This document shows, piece by piece, positions 10,441 to 19,115 of a DNA stretch of 64,000 nt. The notes under the pieces are model-generated. The model had not been told where the DNA came from. It saw only the letters and a program-made list of their open reading frames with translations, and did no database searches. The position numbers were made by a program, and so were the translations under genes. The DNA comes from Elusimicrobiota bacterium (GTDB taxonomy: Bacteria; Elusimicrobiota; Elusimicrobia; UBA1565; UBA9628): NCBI GenBank assembly GCA_016191335.1, contig JACPOW010000099.1, positions 3,541 through 67,540 on the forward strand, in the 5' to 3' direction. Each line of letters opens with the position of its first letter. Positions within the stretch are counted from its first letter, which is position 1.

Positions 10441-12183
10441 ATGAGCATCGACACGGTCCAAGGGCGGCTCATGGTGAGCGTCGACGAGTTCGCCGCCCGG
10501 CTGGCCGCCGGGCGGCCGCTGTTCGTCGCCGGCGACGAGGAGCTGCTGCGGCGACTGCCGAGAGGCGACTGGGTGGGCGGCACCAGCTCCTACTTCATCG
10601 GGGAGGAGGGCGGCCTCCATTCGCGCGACCGGCTGAGCTCGGCGGCCGCGCCCGCGTTCGCCACCGGCTGGAGGATCAAGGTCTACGACGCCGCCTCCAT
10701 CGCGGACGTCTATACGGACGCCCCCGAGAACGGCTACAGCCTCATCGTCATCCCGGCGGGGAGCAACACCTTGCGGGCGTTCGCGCTCAACGGCCCGCGC
10801 TACGACAACTTCGCCGCCAGGCCCCTGGCGGGCTGGGTCTCCGGGGTGGACCTCGCCGACGTGGGGAAGGCCTCGCCCCGCGTCTTCGACGGACGCACAG
10901 GCGCCGCCTACGACGACGCCGCGGTCGTGCTCCACGTGTCGCTGCCCCGGTCGAAGACCGCCGAGGTGGGCCTCATCAACATCTTCGAGCCCGGGGACGG
11001 CGACGTCCTGACCTTCGCGGCCGACGGCTTCGCCGCCAAGGACGTGTTCGTCGACGGGAAGACCGTCCCGTTCGTCGGCTACATCAAGGACCGCCGGCTC
11101 GACATCCGCCTTCCGCTGGTCGCCGACTACAACGGCGCGATGGTGAACACCTCGTTCCAGGGCGTCGACGAGGAGTCCGGCACGGTCCGCTTCTACGGGC
11201 CGGTCTTCCGCGGCGTGCGTTATCGCCACGCCCGCCCGGTCGGGGACTACAACACGGCGTTCTCGTCCCAGCTCCCGAAGGAGCTCTCCGCCGGCGTCGA
11301 CTACTCGTGCAACTGCATCCTGAACTACCTCTACGCGGGGCTCGAGGGCCGCCCCACGCCGGGGTTCACGGGGCCCACGACCTTCGGAGAGATAGCCTAC
11401 CAGCTGCTCAATCAGACGCTCGTCTACATCAAGATCGAGGACGCGAACCTGTCGGAGCGCCTGCGCGGCGAGACCGCCCTGCGCAAGCGGTTCCACGCCC
11501 TCGAGGCGGTCACCCAGGGGCTCGAGTCCTTCAACTCGATGGTGTCCCACGACCTGCGCGCCCCGCTGCGGCACATGAGGGAGTTCTCCCTGCTGCTGCA
11601 GGACTCGCCCGCCGCCTCCGCCGACGCGCGGGCCCGGGACTACGCGCAGCGCATCGTCTCCGCGGCCGACCGGATGACGAGCCTGCTGGACGGCCTCGCG
11701 AGCTTCGCGCACGCCGGCCAGGCGGAGCTGCGCCGCGAGCCGGTCGACCTGGTCGGGCTCGTCGCGGAGGTGCGCGAGGAGCTGAGCGGCGACTGCGGGC
11801 AGCGGAAGATCGTCTGGGACGTGCGCCCGCTGCCGGTCGTCCGCGGCGACCGCGCCCTGCTCAAGCAGGTGTTCGTCAACCTCCTCTCCAACGCGGTCAA
11901 GTACACCCGCGGGCGTCTCGACACCCGCATCCGCGTCCGCGCCCGGCGCGGAGAGAAGGGGACCGTCGTCTCCGTGCACGACAACGGGATCGGCTTCGAC
12001 CCGCAGACGGCCGGGCGCCTGTTCGAGCCGTTCCAGAGGCTCGAGTCGGCCCGGTCGTTCCCGGGCAGCGGCATCGGCCTGGCCATCGTGGCGAGGATCG
12101 CCGCGCGGCATGGCGGGAGGGCGTGGGCCGAGGCGAAGCCGGGGCGCTGGGCGAGCTTCTTCGTCTCGATCCCGGACCGCTGA
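10441..12183 (+). CDS. Soluble sensor histidine kinase with a ~300-aa N-terminal domain not recognised
   Basis: C-terminal HDLRAPLRHMREFS, NLLSNAVKYTRGR, HDNGIGFD, FPGSGIGLAIVARIAARHGG. N-terminus 'MSIDTVQGRLMVSVDEFAARLAAGRPLFVAGDEELLRRLPRGDWVGGTSSYF' has no TM segment. Confidence 0.87.
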   Translation: MSIDTVQGRLMVSVDEFAARLAAGRPLFVAGDEELLRRLPRGDWVGGTSSYFIGEEGGLHSRDRLSSAAAPAFATGWRIKVYDAASIADVYTDAPENGYSLIVIPAGSNTLRAFALNGPRYDNFAARPLAGWVSGVDLADVGKASPRVFDGRTGAAYDDAAVVLHVSLPRSKTAEVGLINIFEPGDGDVLTFAADGFAAKDVFVDGKTVPFVGYIKDRRLDIRLPLVADYNGAMVNTSFQGVDEESGTVRFYGPVFRGVRYRHARPVGDYNTAFSSQLPKELSAGVDYSCNCILNYLYAGLEGRPTPGFTGPTTFGEIAYQLLNQTLVYIKIEDANLSERLRGETALRKRFHALEAVTQGLESFNSMVSHDLRAPLRHMREFSLLLQDSPAASADARARDYAQRIVSAADRMTSLLDGLASFAHAGQAELRREPVDLVGLVAEVREELSGDCGQRKIVWDVRPLPVVRGDRALLKQVFVNLLSNAVKYTRGRLDTRIRVRARRGEKGTVVSVHDNGIGFDPQTAGRLFEPFQRLESARSFPGSGIGLAIVARIAARHGGRAWAEAKPGRWASFFVSIPDR

Positions 12184-12204
12184 GCCGCCCTCGGCGCTAC
12201 GCCG

Positions 12205-12771
12205 TCAGGGGATCGGCGGGAACAGGAGCTCCTTCATCAGCGGGGAGGACTTCCCCGCGTTCGACAGGTCGACGGCCTTCCGATAGGAGTTCCGCGCGCC
12301 CGACGCGGTGAGATCCCCGCGGCCGATCGCGACGGCCAGGTTGAGGGCGAGGAAGTTGAGCGACTCGTCGTTCGACCGCGCCGAGATCTCCGTCCAGTCC
12401 GGCGAGACGCTGACCCGGTCGTCGAACGCCGCGAGCTCCCCGCGCGCGTCCGGCGGCACCCGGTAGGCCGCGGTCTGCTCGAGCACTCCGCCGGCCGTCG
12501 CGAACGGTCCTGTCCGTCCCCGGACGATGATCTTCTTCCATCGGCCCTTGTCCTTCCAGCCCAGGCCGTCCGCGGCGAGCGCGTCCGGGGGGCCGTATTT
12601 CTCGAGCATCGCGGCCGCGGCGAGCCGCGAGGGCGCGGGCCAGCCCGCGATGATCTCCTCGGCCAGGCCCGCGCGCCGCGAGGCGTCGAATGCGGTGGTC
12701 GCGCGGCAGCCCGCGGCGAACCCCGCCAGCCCGGCGCTCAACGCGACGAACAGGACGAAACCCGGCTTCAT
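12205..12771 (-). CDS. Hypothetical lipoprotein/secreted protein
   Basis: N-terminus MKPGFVLFVALSAGLAGFAAGCRATTAF with lipobox-like AAGC. SD GGAGG upstream. Confidence 0.6.
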   Translation of the reverse strand: MKPGFVLFVALSAGLAGFAAGCRATTAFDASRRAGLAEEIIAGWPAPSRLAAAAMLEKYGPPDALAADGLGWKDKGRWKKIIVRGRTGPFATAGGVLEQTAAYRVPPDARGELAAFDDRVSVSPDWTEISARSNDESLNFLALNLAVAIGRGDLTASGARNSYRKAVDLSNAGKSSPLMKELLFPPIP

Positions 12772-12894
12772 GGCGTCCTCCGTGCTCGTCCCGATGGTAG
12801 CACCCGGGCCCGCCGCGGGCTATCGACGAAATGTAAGGATTTTGCGGCGGCCGGGGCGTAAGCCGGTCCGGGGCTCGAATGGTATCATGAGGAC

Positions 12895-14919
12895 ATGCTC
12901 CGGACCTGGTTTCGACGCGCGCTCCTGGCCGCGGCGGCGGCCGTGCTCGCCGCCGGCGCCGTCGTCGGCGGCATGGTCCTGTCCGGCTGGTGGCGCTACC
13001 ATCAGCTCGAGGGCTCCATCGTCGAGAAGATGGACGCCTACTACCTCAACCTGACGGTACCGGGCCGCGAGGAGTACCTGCTCGCCGAGGACGAGGCCTT
13101 CGAGGTCCCCTACATGGCCTCGACCTTGTCCGTCGCCGCCGCGCCGACGCGCATCCTCGACGCGAAGGACCGCCTCATCGCCGAGTTCTCCGTGGAGAAG
13201 GGCCAGTACGTCCGCTCCCCCGACGACCTGCCCGCCTTCCTGAAGAAGGCGCTCGTGGCCAGCGAGGACGCCCATTTCTACGAGCACGCCGGCGTGGACT
13301 GGAAGGCGACCGCGCGCGCGGTCTTCGTCACGCTGACCGGGGTGCGGCGCAGCCAGGGCGGCTCGACCTTGACCCAGCAGCTGGCCAAGCAGATGTTCAC
13401 GACGCGCAAGCGCACCCCGGGCCGCAAGATCTTCGAGTACTTCTGCGTGCGCAAGCTCGAGCAGAAGTTCACGAAGGACCAGATCCTCATGATGTACCTG
13501 AACTTCGCCTACTTCGGCCACGGGGCCTTCGGCGTCGAGTCCGCCTCGCGCTACTACTTCGGCAAGCCGGCCTCCGCCCTCGACGTGGGAGAGTCGGCGA
13601 TGATGGTCGGCATCATCCCCAGCCCGAACAAGTACTCCCCGCTCGATTCCCCGGAGCTCGCCCGCCCACGCCAGCGCACCGTCCTCAAACGCATGGCCCG
13701 CAACGGCTTCATCCCGGAGTCCTCCGTCGAGCGCATCGAAGGCGAGTTCTGGGAACGCTTCCAGCATCGCGCGAACATACCCGAGGTCTCCTTCTGGCGC
13801 ACGCGCGTCAACGAGGCGCCCTACGTCGTCGAGTTCGTCAGGCGCCAGATGCTGCGCGCCTACACGAAGGAGCGTCTCCTGCGCGGCGGCCTGACCATCC
13901 GCACCACCTTCGACCTCGACGCGCAGAAGGCCGCCCAGCGCGCCCTGCGCGAGCGCCTGGCCAAGGAGAACGACCCGTCCGCCAAGCCCGACGAGGACGG
14001 CGAGCCCGCCGGCAAGGAGGCTCCCGTCGAGGGCGCCCTCGCCGCGCTCGACCCGAAGGACGGGGCCCTGATCGCCTTGGTCGGCGGCACCGGCTTCAGC
14101 TTCCAGAACCAGCTCGACCGCGCCACCGACGGGCGCCGCCTGATGGGCTCCTCGGTGAAGCCCTTCGTGTGGGCCGAGGCGTACGAGAGCGGGAGGTTCA
14201 AGCCCGAGGACAAGATGCTCGACGCGCCGATCACCTTCAAGATCGGCAACGGCCGCAAATGGTCGCCGCACAACTACGGCAACAAGTATTACGGCGAGGT
14301 GCGCCTCGACTTCGCCCTGTGGAAATCCCTCAACTCGGTCGCGATCAAGCTGTTGAAAGAGGTCGACATCGACAAGGTCCTCGAGCTCCTGTCCGTCGCC
14401 TCCGGCGTCCCCGTCGAGCGCCTGCCGCGCAACCTCTCTTTGGCCCTGGGCACCGCGGACATCTCGCCCGTGCAGATGGCCGCCGCCTACGCCGCCTTCG
14501 CCAACGGCGGCCGCGCCGTCCGCCCCTGGTGGCTGCGCGGCATCGCCGACCGGGAGGGCAAGGTCCTCAGCGAGGGCGAGGCCCCGAAGACCGAGGGCGC
14601 CGTCGTCTTCTCCTCGACGACGGCCCGCGCGATGATCGACACGATGCGCGGCGTCCTGGGCCCCGAGGGCACCGCCTACGCCTCCGCCCGCCGCATCGGC
14701 TTCAACGTCCCCGCCGCCGGAAAAACAGGCACGACCAACGACTACCGCGACGCCTGGTTCGCCGGCGTCACCCCCGACCTCTCCGCCGCCGTCTGGATCG
14801 GCCACGACGACATGCGCGTCGCCATGTCCCCCGGCAAGGCCGGCGGCTCCATCGCCGCCCCAGCCTGGATGTCCTTCGTCAAGGAGATCTACATGTCCAA
14901 ACCCACCCGCGATTTTTGA
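12895..14919 (+). CDS. Bifunctional penicillin-binding protein 1A family (GT51 transglycosylase + transpeptidase)
   Basis: GT51 motifs VASEDAHFYEHAGVDW, GGSTLTQQLAKQMF; transpeptidase motifs GSSVKPFVWAEA, SLNSV, GKTGTTNDYRDAWFAG. Confidence 0.93.
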   Translation: MLRTWFRRALLAAAAAVLAAGAVVGGMVLSGWWRYHQLEGSIVEKMDAYYLNLTVPGREEYLLAEDEAFEVPYMASTLSVAAAPTRILDAKDRLIAEFSVEKGQYVRSPDDLPAFLKKALVASEDAHFYEHAGVDWKATARAVFVTLTGVRRSQGGSTLTQQLAKQMFTTRKRTPGRKIFEYFCVRKLEQKFTKDQILMMYLNFAYFGHGAFGVESASRYYFGKPASALDVGESAMMVGIIPSPNKYSPLDSPELARPRQRTVLKRMARNGFIPESSVERIEGEFWERFQHRANIPEVSFWRTRVNEAPYVVEFVRRQMLRAYTKERLLRGGLTIRTTFDLDAQKAAQRALRERLAKENDPSAKPDEDGEPAGKEAPVEGALAALDPKDGALIALVGGTGFSFQNQLDRATDGRRLMGSSVKPFVWAEAYESGRFKPEDKMLDAPITFKIGNGRKWSPHNYGNKYYGEVRLDFALWKSLNSVAIKLLKEVDIDKVLELLSVASGVPVERLPRNLSLALGTADISPVQMAAAYAAFANGGRAVRPWWLRGIADREGKVLSEGEAPKTEGAVVFSSTTARAMIDTMRGVLGPEGTAYASARRIGFNVPAAGKTGTTNDYRDAWFAGVTPDLSAAVWIGHDDMRVAMSPGKAGGSIAAPAWMSFVKEIYMSKPTRDF

Positions 14920-14980
14920 GGGTCAGGCACGCAAATTCGCTTTTGGGGGTCAGGCACGCAAATTCGTCGAATTCTCGAAG
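14920..14980. repeat. REP-like tandem repeat: two direct copies of GGGTCAGGCACGCAAATTCG (14920-14939 and 14947-14966), the second extended by TCGAATTCTCG
   Basis: Exact 20-bp repeat read directly. It fills the gap between two convergent stop codons (TGA 14917-14919 and CTA 14981-14983). Confidence 0.9.
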
Positions 14981-15448
14981 CTAAGGCTTCGGCGCGGGCT
15001 CGCGGCTGAGCGCGAGGGAAGGGGCCCCGTCGGGGCCGTAGCGAAGCGTGAGGCGCGCGATGGTGCCGTCCTCGATGCGAACGAAGCGCTCCCGCGGCTG
15101 ACGGGCGTCCGGAAGGAGCGTCCACTCCCCGATCGGGGGAAGGAACCAATGCTCGAGGCGCACGGGCTGGTTGCCCGCGGGGACCTTCAGCCGGACACGC
15201 TTTTCCTGCGAGCGCGGGCCGACGGCGGTCTTGCCCTCTTCCTTTCCGTCGATGAATATCTTCGTGAAGGACACGCCCTCGTCGTCGGCGTTCGGCACCG
15301 CCTCGATGACGACGGCCTCGAAATTGGGGTCCTTGACCTCGACGACGGCGACGGGCGGGGGCGGTGGGAGGGGCGCCGGGAACTCGGCCTGACGCGGCCC
15401 GACGCAGGCGGCGAAGAGCACGGCGGCCAGGAGCGAGAGCCGCTTCAT
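14981..15448 (-). CDS. Small hypothetical lipoprotein
   Basis: MKRLSLLAAVLFAACVGPRQAEFPAPLPPPPP: lipobox-like FAAC. Start overlaps the upstream gene's stop. Confidence 0.65.
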   Translation of the reverse strand: MKRLSLLAAVLFAACVGPRQAEFPAPLPPPPPVAVVEVKDPNFEAVVIEAVPNADDEGVSFTKIFIDGKEEGKTAVGPRSQEKRVRLKVPAGNQPVRLEHWFLPPIGEWTLLPDARQPRERFVRIEDGTIARLTLRYGPDGAPSLALSREPAPKP

Positions 15449-17016
15449 TTCGCGCGGACGCGGAACGAGTATTTGTCGCGCACGTTGTTCTGCGCCGCGT
15501 CGGCGGGCTTCAGGCGCACGGCGTAGGTGCCCCGGTCGAGCTCACGCTCGAGGGCCACGGGGTCGCCCGGCTTCGGAGCGGCGGCCGTCCCGAGCTCCTT
15601 GTATTCCTGGTCGAACAAGGTCAGCGCGGGGGCGGCGTTGATCACGCCGGTCAGCTCGAGCACCACGACGCCCTTCTGATAGAGGTTGAACTCATACCAG
15701 TCCTCGTCGCCCTTCGGCGCGAAGTAGCCGTCGACGGAGTCGCCGACCTTGAGCGACTGGACCGTCCCGCTCGAGTTGTTCGGCTCCCATTCGAGACCCG
15801 GCTGAAAGGGAATCAGCTTGCGCCCGAGGGAGTAGGACTGGCGGCTGTCGGCCTTCTTGCCGCTCTTCTCCGAGACGACCAGGTGATAGTCGCCCCCGGT
15901 CAGGCCCCAGCCGGTCATGATCTCGGGCTGCTCCTTGCCCATGTTGTCGACGAAAGAGAGCTCGTTGCCGAGCGCGTCGCGCAGCGACAGAGCCAGGTCC
16001 ATGCCTGCGAGGCCGGAGAGCTCCGCGCGCAGGAGCTGCTTGGTCCCGCTGTCGACGGTGACCTTGTACCAGTCCTGGTCGCCGGCCGGCGCGATCGTGC
16101 CCGAGATCGAGTCGAGCGAGAGCGGCGTCGCGTCGGCGCGCTGGTCGTTCGGCTCGAACTCCGTGGCGCCCTGATACGGCAGCAGCTCGGTGAGCAGGTC
16201 GTAAGGCACGTCGGGGTTGCCCGCGTTCTTGTACTTCGAGCGCAGGCGCAGCTGGAACTTGCCGGGGCCGCGCACGCCGAAGTTGCGCAGGCTCTCGCCC
16301 TCGCCGATGCCGCCCGCGTCCAGCTCCTTGAGCTTGTAGCCGTTCGTGTCGTAGACCTCGAGGATGGAGTCGACCTTCGGGACCTCGCTCACGTCGATGT
16401 TGAGCAGGAACAGGCCGGTCTTGGCCACCTCGATCGAGTACCAGTCCTCTTCGGCCGCCTCGGGCTCCTCGGACAGGAGTTGCTTCGCGGGCCAGTAATG
16501 GCCCTTCGCCAGGCCGCCCGCCTCGACGGTCTGCGCCGTCAGCGCGGTGTCGTTCGGCTCGCGCTCGCGCCCGGCCGCGGCATCGAGCTTCGTCTGAAGC
16601 TCGTAGACCTGCGCCGGATTGTTGGCCTTCTCGTTCTTGTTGGAGACGACGAGGTATTGGACGCCCGGCGTCAAGCCGAGATCGAGCAACTGCTCGTCGC
16701 CGCCGACCGTGGTCTCGTCGACGCGCTTGAGCTCGCGCCGGTCCTTGTCGAAGAAGGAGAGGACGAAATCGACGTCCTTGATCCCGCCGATCTTGACCGA
16801 GAGCGTTCCGGCCGCCTCGGCGTTGATCCGGTACCAGTCCTGATCCTTCGGATTGCCGATCGTCCCCGTCGCCTTCCCGCCCGCCTTGAGCGCGCTCGCC
16901 TGCTGATACGAGTCGTTCGGCTCCGCTTCTTTCGACGGCCCGCAAGCGCAAAGCCCGGCCATGAGTGTCAGGCCTAACAATTCGAAGAATTCTCGGTGGC
17001 GAGGGAACTTTTTCAC
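15445..17016 (-). CDS. Lipoprotein with four PPC-like (pre-peptidase C-terminal-type) repeats
   Basis: Four repeats of EPND...D(Q/E)DWY (AEPNDSYQQ/DQDWYRI; REPNDTALT/EEDWYSI; FEPNDQRAD/DQDWYKV; WEPNNSSGT/DEDWYEF). GTG 17016 gives signal peptide M(V)KKFPRHREFFELLGLTLMAGLCAC. Confidence 0.75.
   Translation of the reverse strand: MKKFPRHREFFELLGLTLMAGLCACGPSKEAEPNDSYQQASALKAGGKATGTIGNPKDQDWYRINAEAAGTLSVKIGGIKDVDFVLSFFDKDRRELKRVDETTVGGDEQLLDLGLTPGVQYLVVSNKNEKANNPAQVYELQTKLDAAAGREREPNDTALTAQTVEAGGLAKGHYWPAKQLLSEEPEAAEEDWYSIEVAKTGLFLLNIDVSEVPKVDSILEVYDTNGYKLKELDAGGIGEGESLRNFGVRGPGKFQLRLRSKYKNAGNPDVPYDLLTELLPYQGATEFEPNDQRADATPLSLDSISGTIAPAGDQDWYKVTVDSGTKQLLRAELSGLAGMDLALSLRDALGNELSFVDNMGKEQPEIMTGWGLTGGDYHLVVSEKSGKKADSRQSYSLGRKLIPFQPGLEWEPNNSSGTVQSLKVGDSVDGYFAPKGDEDWYEFNLYQKGVVVLELTGVINAAPALTLFDQEYKELGTAAAPKPGDPVALERELDRGTYAVRLKPADAAQNNVRDKYSFRVRAK
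16964..16994 (+). repeat. Left inverted repeat AGTGTCAGGCCTAACAATTCGAAGAATTCTC
   Basis: Reverse complement of 17761-17791 with 2 mismatches. Confidence 0.92.
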
Positions 17017-17028
17017 GGGGTCAATCGT

Positions 17029-17781
17029 ATGATTAGTATGGGAAGACGACCAAGAATACATTATCCCGGCGCCATCTATCATGCGATGGCCAGGGGCGTG
17101 GACGGGATGGGTATATTCCTCGATGATGGGGACTACCGCAAGTTCCTGGGGAACCTGAATCGATTAGCCGGGGAGATGGGCATGACTATTTATGCCTATT
17201 GCCTCATGCCGAACCACTTCCATTTGGCGATCAAGGTGTCCACTTTCCCCTTGGGTTCGTTCATGCATAGGATACTCACCGGCCACGCATTAACTTTCAA
17301 CCAGCGCTACGCCCGAGAGGGGCACCTTTTCCAAGCCCGCCATAGGGCGAAACTGTGTCTCAGCGACCGTTATCTGTTGGCGCTGATTCACTATATACAG
17401 ATGAATCCGGTCCGAGCGAAGCTCGTCACTAAGCCTGAGGATTGGCCTTGGTCGAGCCGCACGCCCATGCAACTGCCCGATTTGGACTCGGGCAGCTTCG
17501 ATCCGTGGCCGACGGAGGAGGCGGGCCCGGCCTTGATACGACCGGAGCCGCGGGAGGAATCGACGCTCGAGGAGATTACCGGGAAAATAGCTTCGATGAC
17601 GGGAATCGGACTCGGTTCGATGCGTTCGAAGTCTAAGTCCCCTCTAATCGTCAATGCCCGTAGATGTCTGGCCCGGGAGGGAGTCCGGAGAGGTCACCGA
17701 ATTTCATCAATCGCGGCTTGGCTCAATCTCCCGCTGCCCTCCGTCTCATTCTATCTGCGGGAGAATTCGACGAATTGTTAG
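17029..17781 (+). CDS. REP-associated tyrosine transposase (Y1_Tnp domain)
   Basis: MGRRPRIHYPGAIYHAMARGV...YAYCLMPNHFHLAIKVS (HFH = HUH motif)...LFQARHRAKL...YLLALIHYIQMNPVRAKLVTKPEDWPWSS. Start could be 17029 or 17038. The last codons lie inside the right inverted repeat. Confidence 0.9.
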   Translation: MISMGRRPRIHYPGAIYHAMARGVDGMGIFLDDGDYRKFLGNLNRLAGEMGMTIYAYCLMPNHFHLAIKVSTFPLGSFMHRILTGHALTFNQRYAREGHLFQARHRAKLCLSDRYLLALIHYIQMNPVRAKLVTKPEDWPWSSRTPMQLPDLDSGSFDPWPTEEAGPALIRPEPREESTLEEITGKIASMTGIGLGSMRSKSKSPLIVNARRCLAREGVRRGHRISSIAAWLNLPLPSVSFYLRENSTNC

Positions 17782-17791
17782 GCCTGACACT
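17761..17791 (-). repeat. Right inverted repeat (reverse complement AGTGTCAGGCCTAACAATTCGTCGAATTCTC)
   Basis: Pairs with 16964-16994; lies 1 nt from the argH stop codon (17793-17795). Confidence 0.92.
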
Positions 17792-17792
17792 A

Positions 17793-19115
17793 CTATAACA
17801 GCGCTGACCAGGCCTTATCCAGCCTGCCTTTGGTCGTCGTCGACCAGCGGGTGGCTTTGGCGTTCAGGGACGACAGCGCCTTCCAGTCGGGGCGGCCGGG
17901 GGCGCCGGCGTAGGACGGGAGCTCGACTTCGTCGACGGGCAGGGGGACGGCGACGGCGCGGGCGCGGTCGGCGACCTGGCGATAGGCGGTGCGGAAGGGC
18001 ATCCCGTCGCGGACGAGGGCGATGGCCTCGTGGGTGGCGAGGAGGTCGGAGGTGACGGCGGCGGCGCAAGCTGACTCGTTGACCTTGAGGGATTCGGGCA
18101 GGCGGGCGGCGATCTCGAGCATCTGGCCCATGGTGTCGAGGGCGGTGAACAGGGGGCCCTTGGTCAGCTGGTAGTCGCGGTGGTAGCCGGAGGGGAGCTG
18201 GCCGATCATGAGGACCTGGTTGAGCCAGCCGGGGAACAGGGCGGCGCGGGCGCGGGTGAGCTCGACGACGTCGGGGTTCTTCTTCTGGGGCATGATGCTC
18301 GAGCCGGTCGTGAACGAGTCGGAGAGCTTCAGGAAGCCGAACTCGGCGGTCGAGTACAGCGAGAGGTCCCAGGCCAAGGTCCCGAGGTCGCGGGCGACGA
18401 GGCACAAAGACGAGAGGACGGCGGCCTCAAGGCGCGGGCGGCTCGACTGGACGCGCAAGGTGTTGCGCTGCACGCGCGAGAAGCCGAGCAGCCGGGCCAC
18501 GCGCTCGCGCGGGAGGGGGAGCATGACGCCGTAGCCGGCGGCGGAGCCGAGCGGACAGGCGTCGGCTTCGTCGAAGGCGAAGCGCAGGGCGCGGCGGGCG
18601 TCGAGCAGGGCCTCGACGTGGGAAGCGGCCCAGTGGCCGATCGTGGTCGGCATCGCGCGCTGCAGGTGCGTATAGCCGGGGATGGGGCGCTTGTCCCACT
18701 TCGCGCCGAAGGCGGCCCAGGCGGAGGCGGCGGCGCCGGCCGCGGCGTCGAGCTCGAGGAGCCGGTCCTTCAGATACAGGCGCAGGTTGACCTGGACCTG
18801 ATCGTTGCGCGAGCGACCGGCGTGGACCTTGGCCCCGGTCTCGCCGAGCTTCGCGGTCAGGGCCTGCTCGACGGCGGTGTGGATGTCCTCTTGAGCGCGC
18901 GTTATCTTAATACTCTTGAGCCCGCTCAGGACCTTGCGGATGCGCGCGTACTCGGCCTTCGTGAGCACCCCGATGGAGACGAGGCCGGAGGCGTGGGCGA
19001 GGCTGCCGTAGACCTCGTAGGGAAGGAGGCGCGCGTCGAGCTCGGGGTCGGCGCCGACGGTGTAGGCTTCGACGGCGCTATCGAGGTCGGTCTTGGTCTG
19101 CCAGAGCTTTTTCAT
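17793..19115 (-). CDS. argH: Argininosuccinate lyase
   Basis: KVHAGRSRNDQVQVNLRLYLKDRL, GYTHLQRAMPTTIGHW, GSSIMPQKKNPDVVELTRARAA. Confidence 0.95.
   Translation of the reverse strand: MKKLWQTKTDLDSAVEAYTVGADPELDARLLPYEVYGSLAHASGLVSIGVLTKAEYARIRKVLSGLKSIKITRAQEDIHTAVEQALTAKLGETGAKVHAGRSRNDQVQVNLRLYLKDRLLELDAAAGAAASAWAAFGAKWDKRPIPGYTHLQRAMPTTIGHWAASHVEALLDARRALRFAFDEADACPLGSAAGYGVMLPLPRERVARLLGFSRVQRNTLRVQSSRPRLEAAVLSSLCLVARDLGTLAWDLSLYSTAEFGFLKLSDSFTTGSSIMPQKKNPDVVELTRARAALFPGWLNQVLMIGQLPSGYHRDYQLTKGPLFTALDTMGQMLEIAARLPESLKVNESACAAAVTSDLLATHEAIALVRDGMPFRTAYRQVADRARAVAVPLPVDEVELPSYAGAPGRPDWKALSSLNAKATRWSTTTKGRLDKAWSALL

Larger units (their letters stand above)
16964..17791 (+). mobile_element. 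RAYT-type (REP-associated Y1 tyrosine transposase, IS200/IS605-related) element bounded by 31-bp inverted repeats
   Basis: Y1-type transposase ORF flanked by inverted repeats identical at 29 of 31 positions. Confidence 0.85.

Noticed and set aside
9042-12311. 1089-aa plus-strand ORF, and other very long Arg/Ala/Pro-rich ORFs (for example 59916..63707 upstream part, 61601..63919, 4753..7170)
   Set aside because: Long stop-free frames caused by high GC; the competing frames encode recognisable proteins.
14920-14966. Two identical 20-bp repeats as a possible mini-CRISPR
   Set aside because: Only two copies separated by 7 bp, no cas genes, and clear sequence relation to the RAYT inverted repeats.
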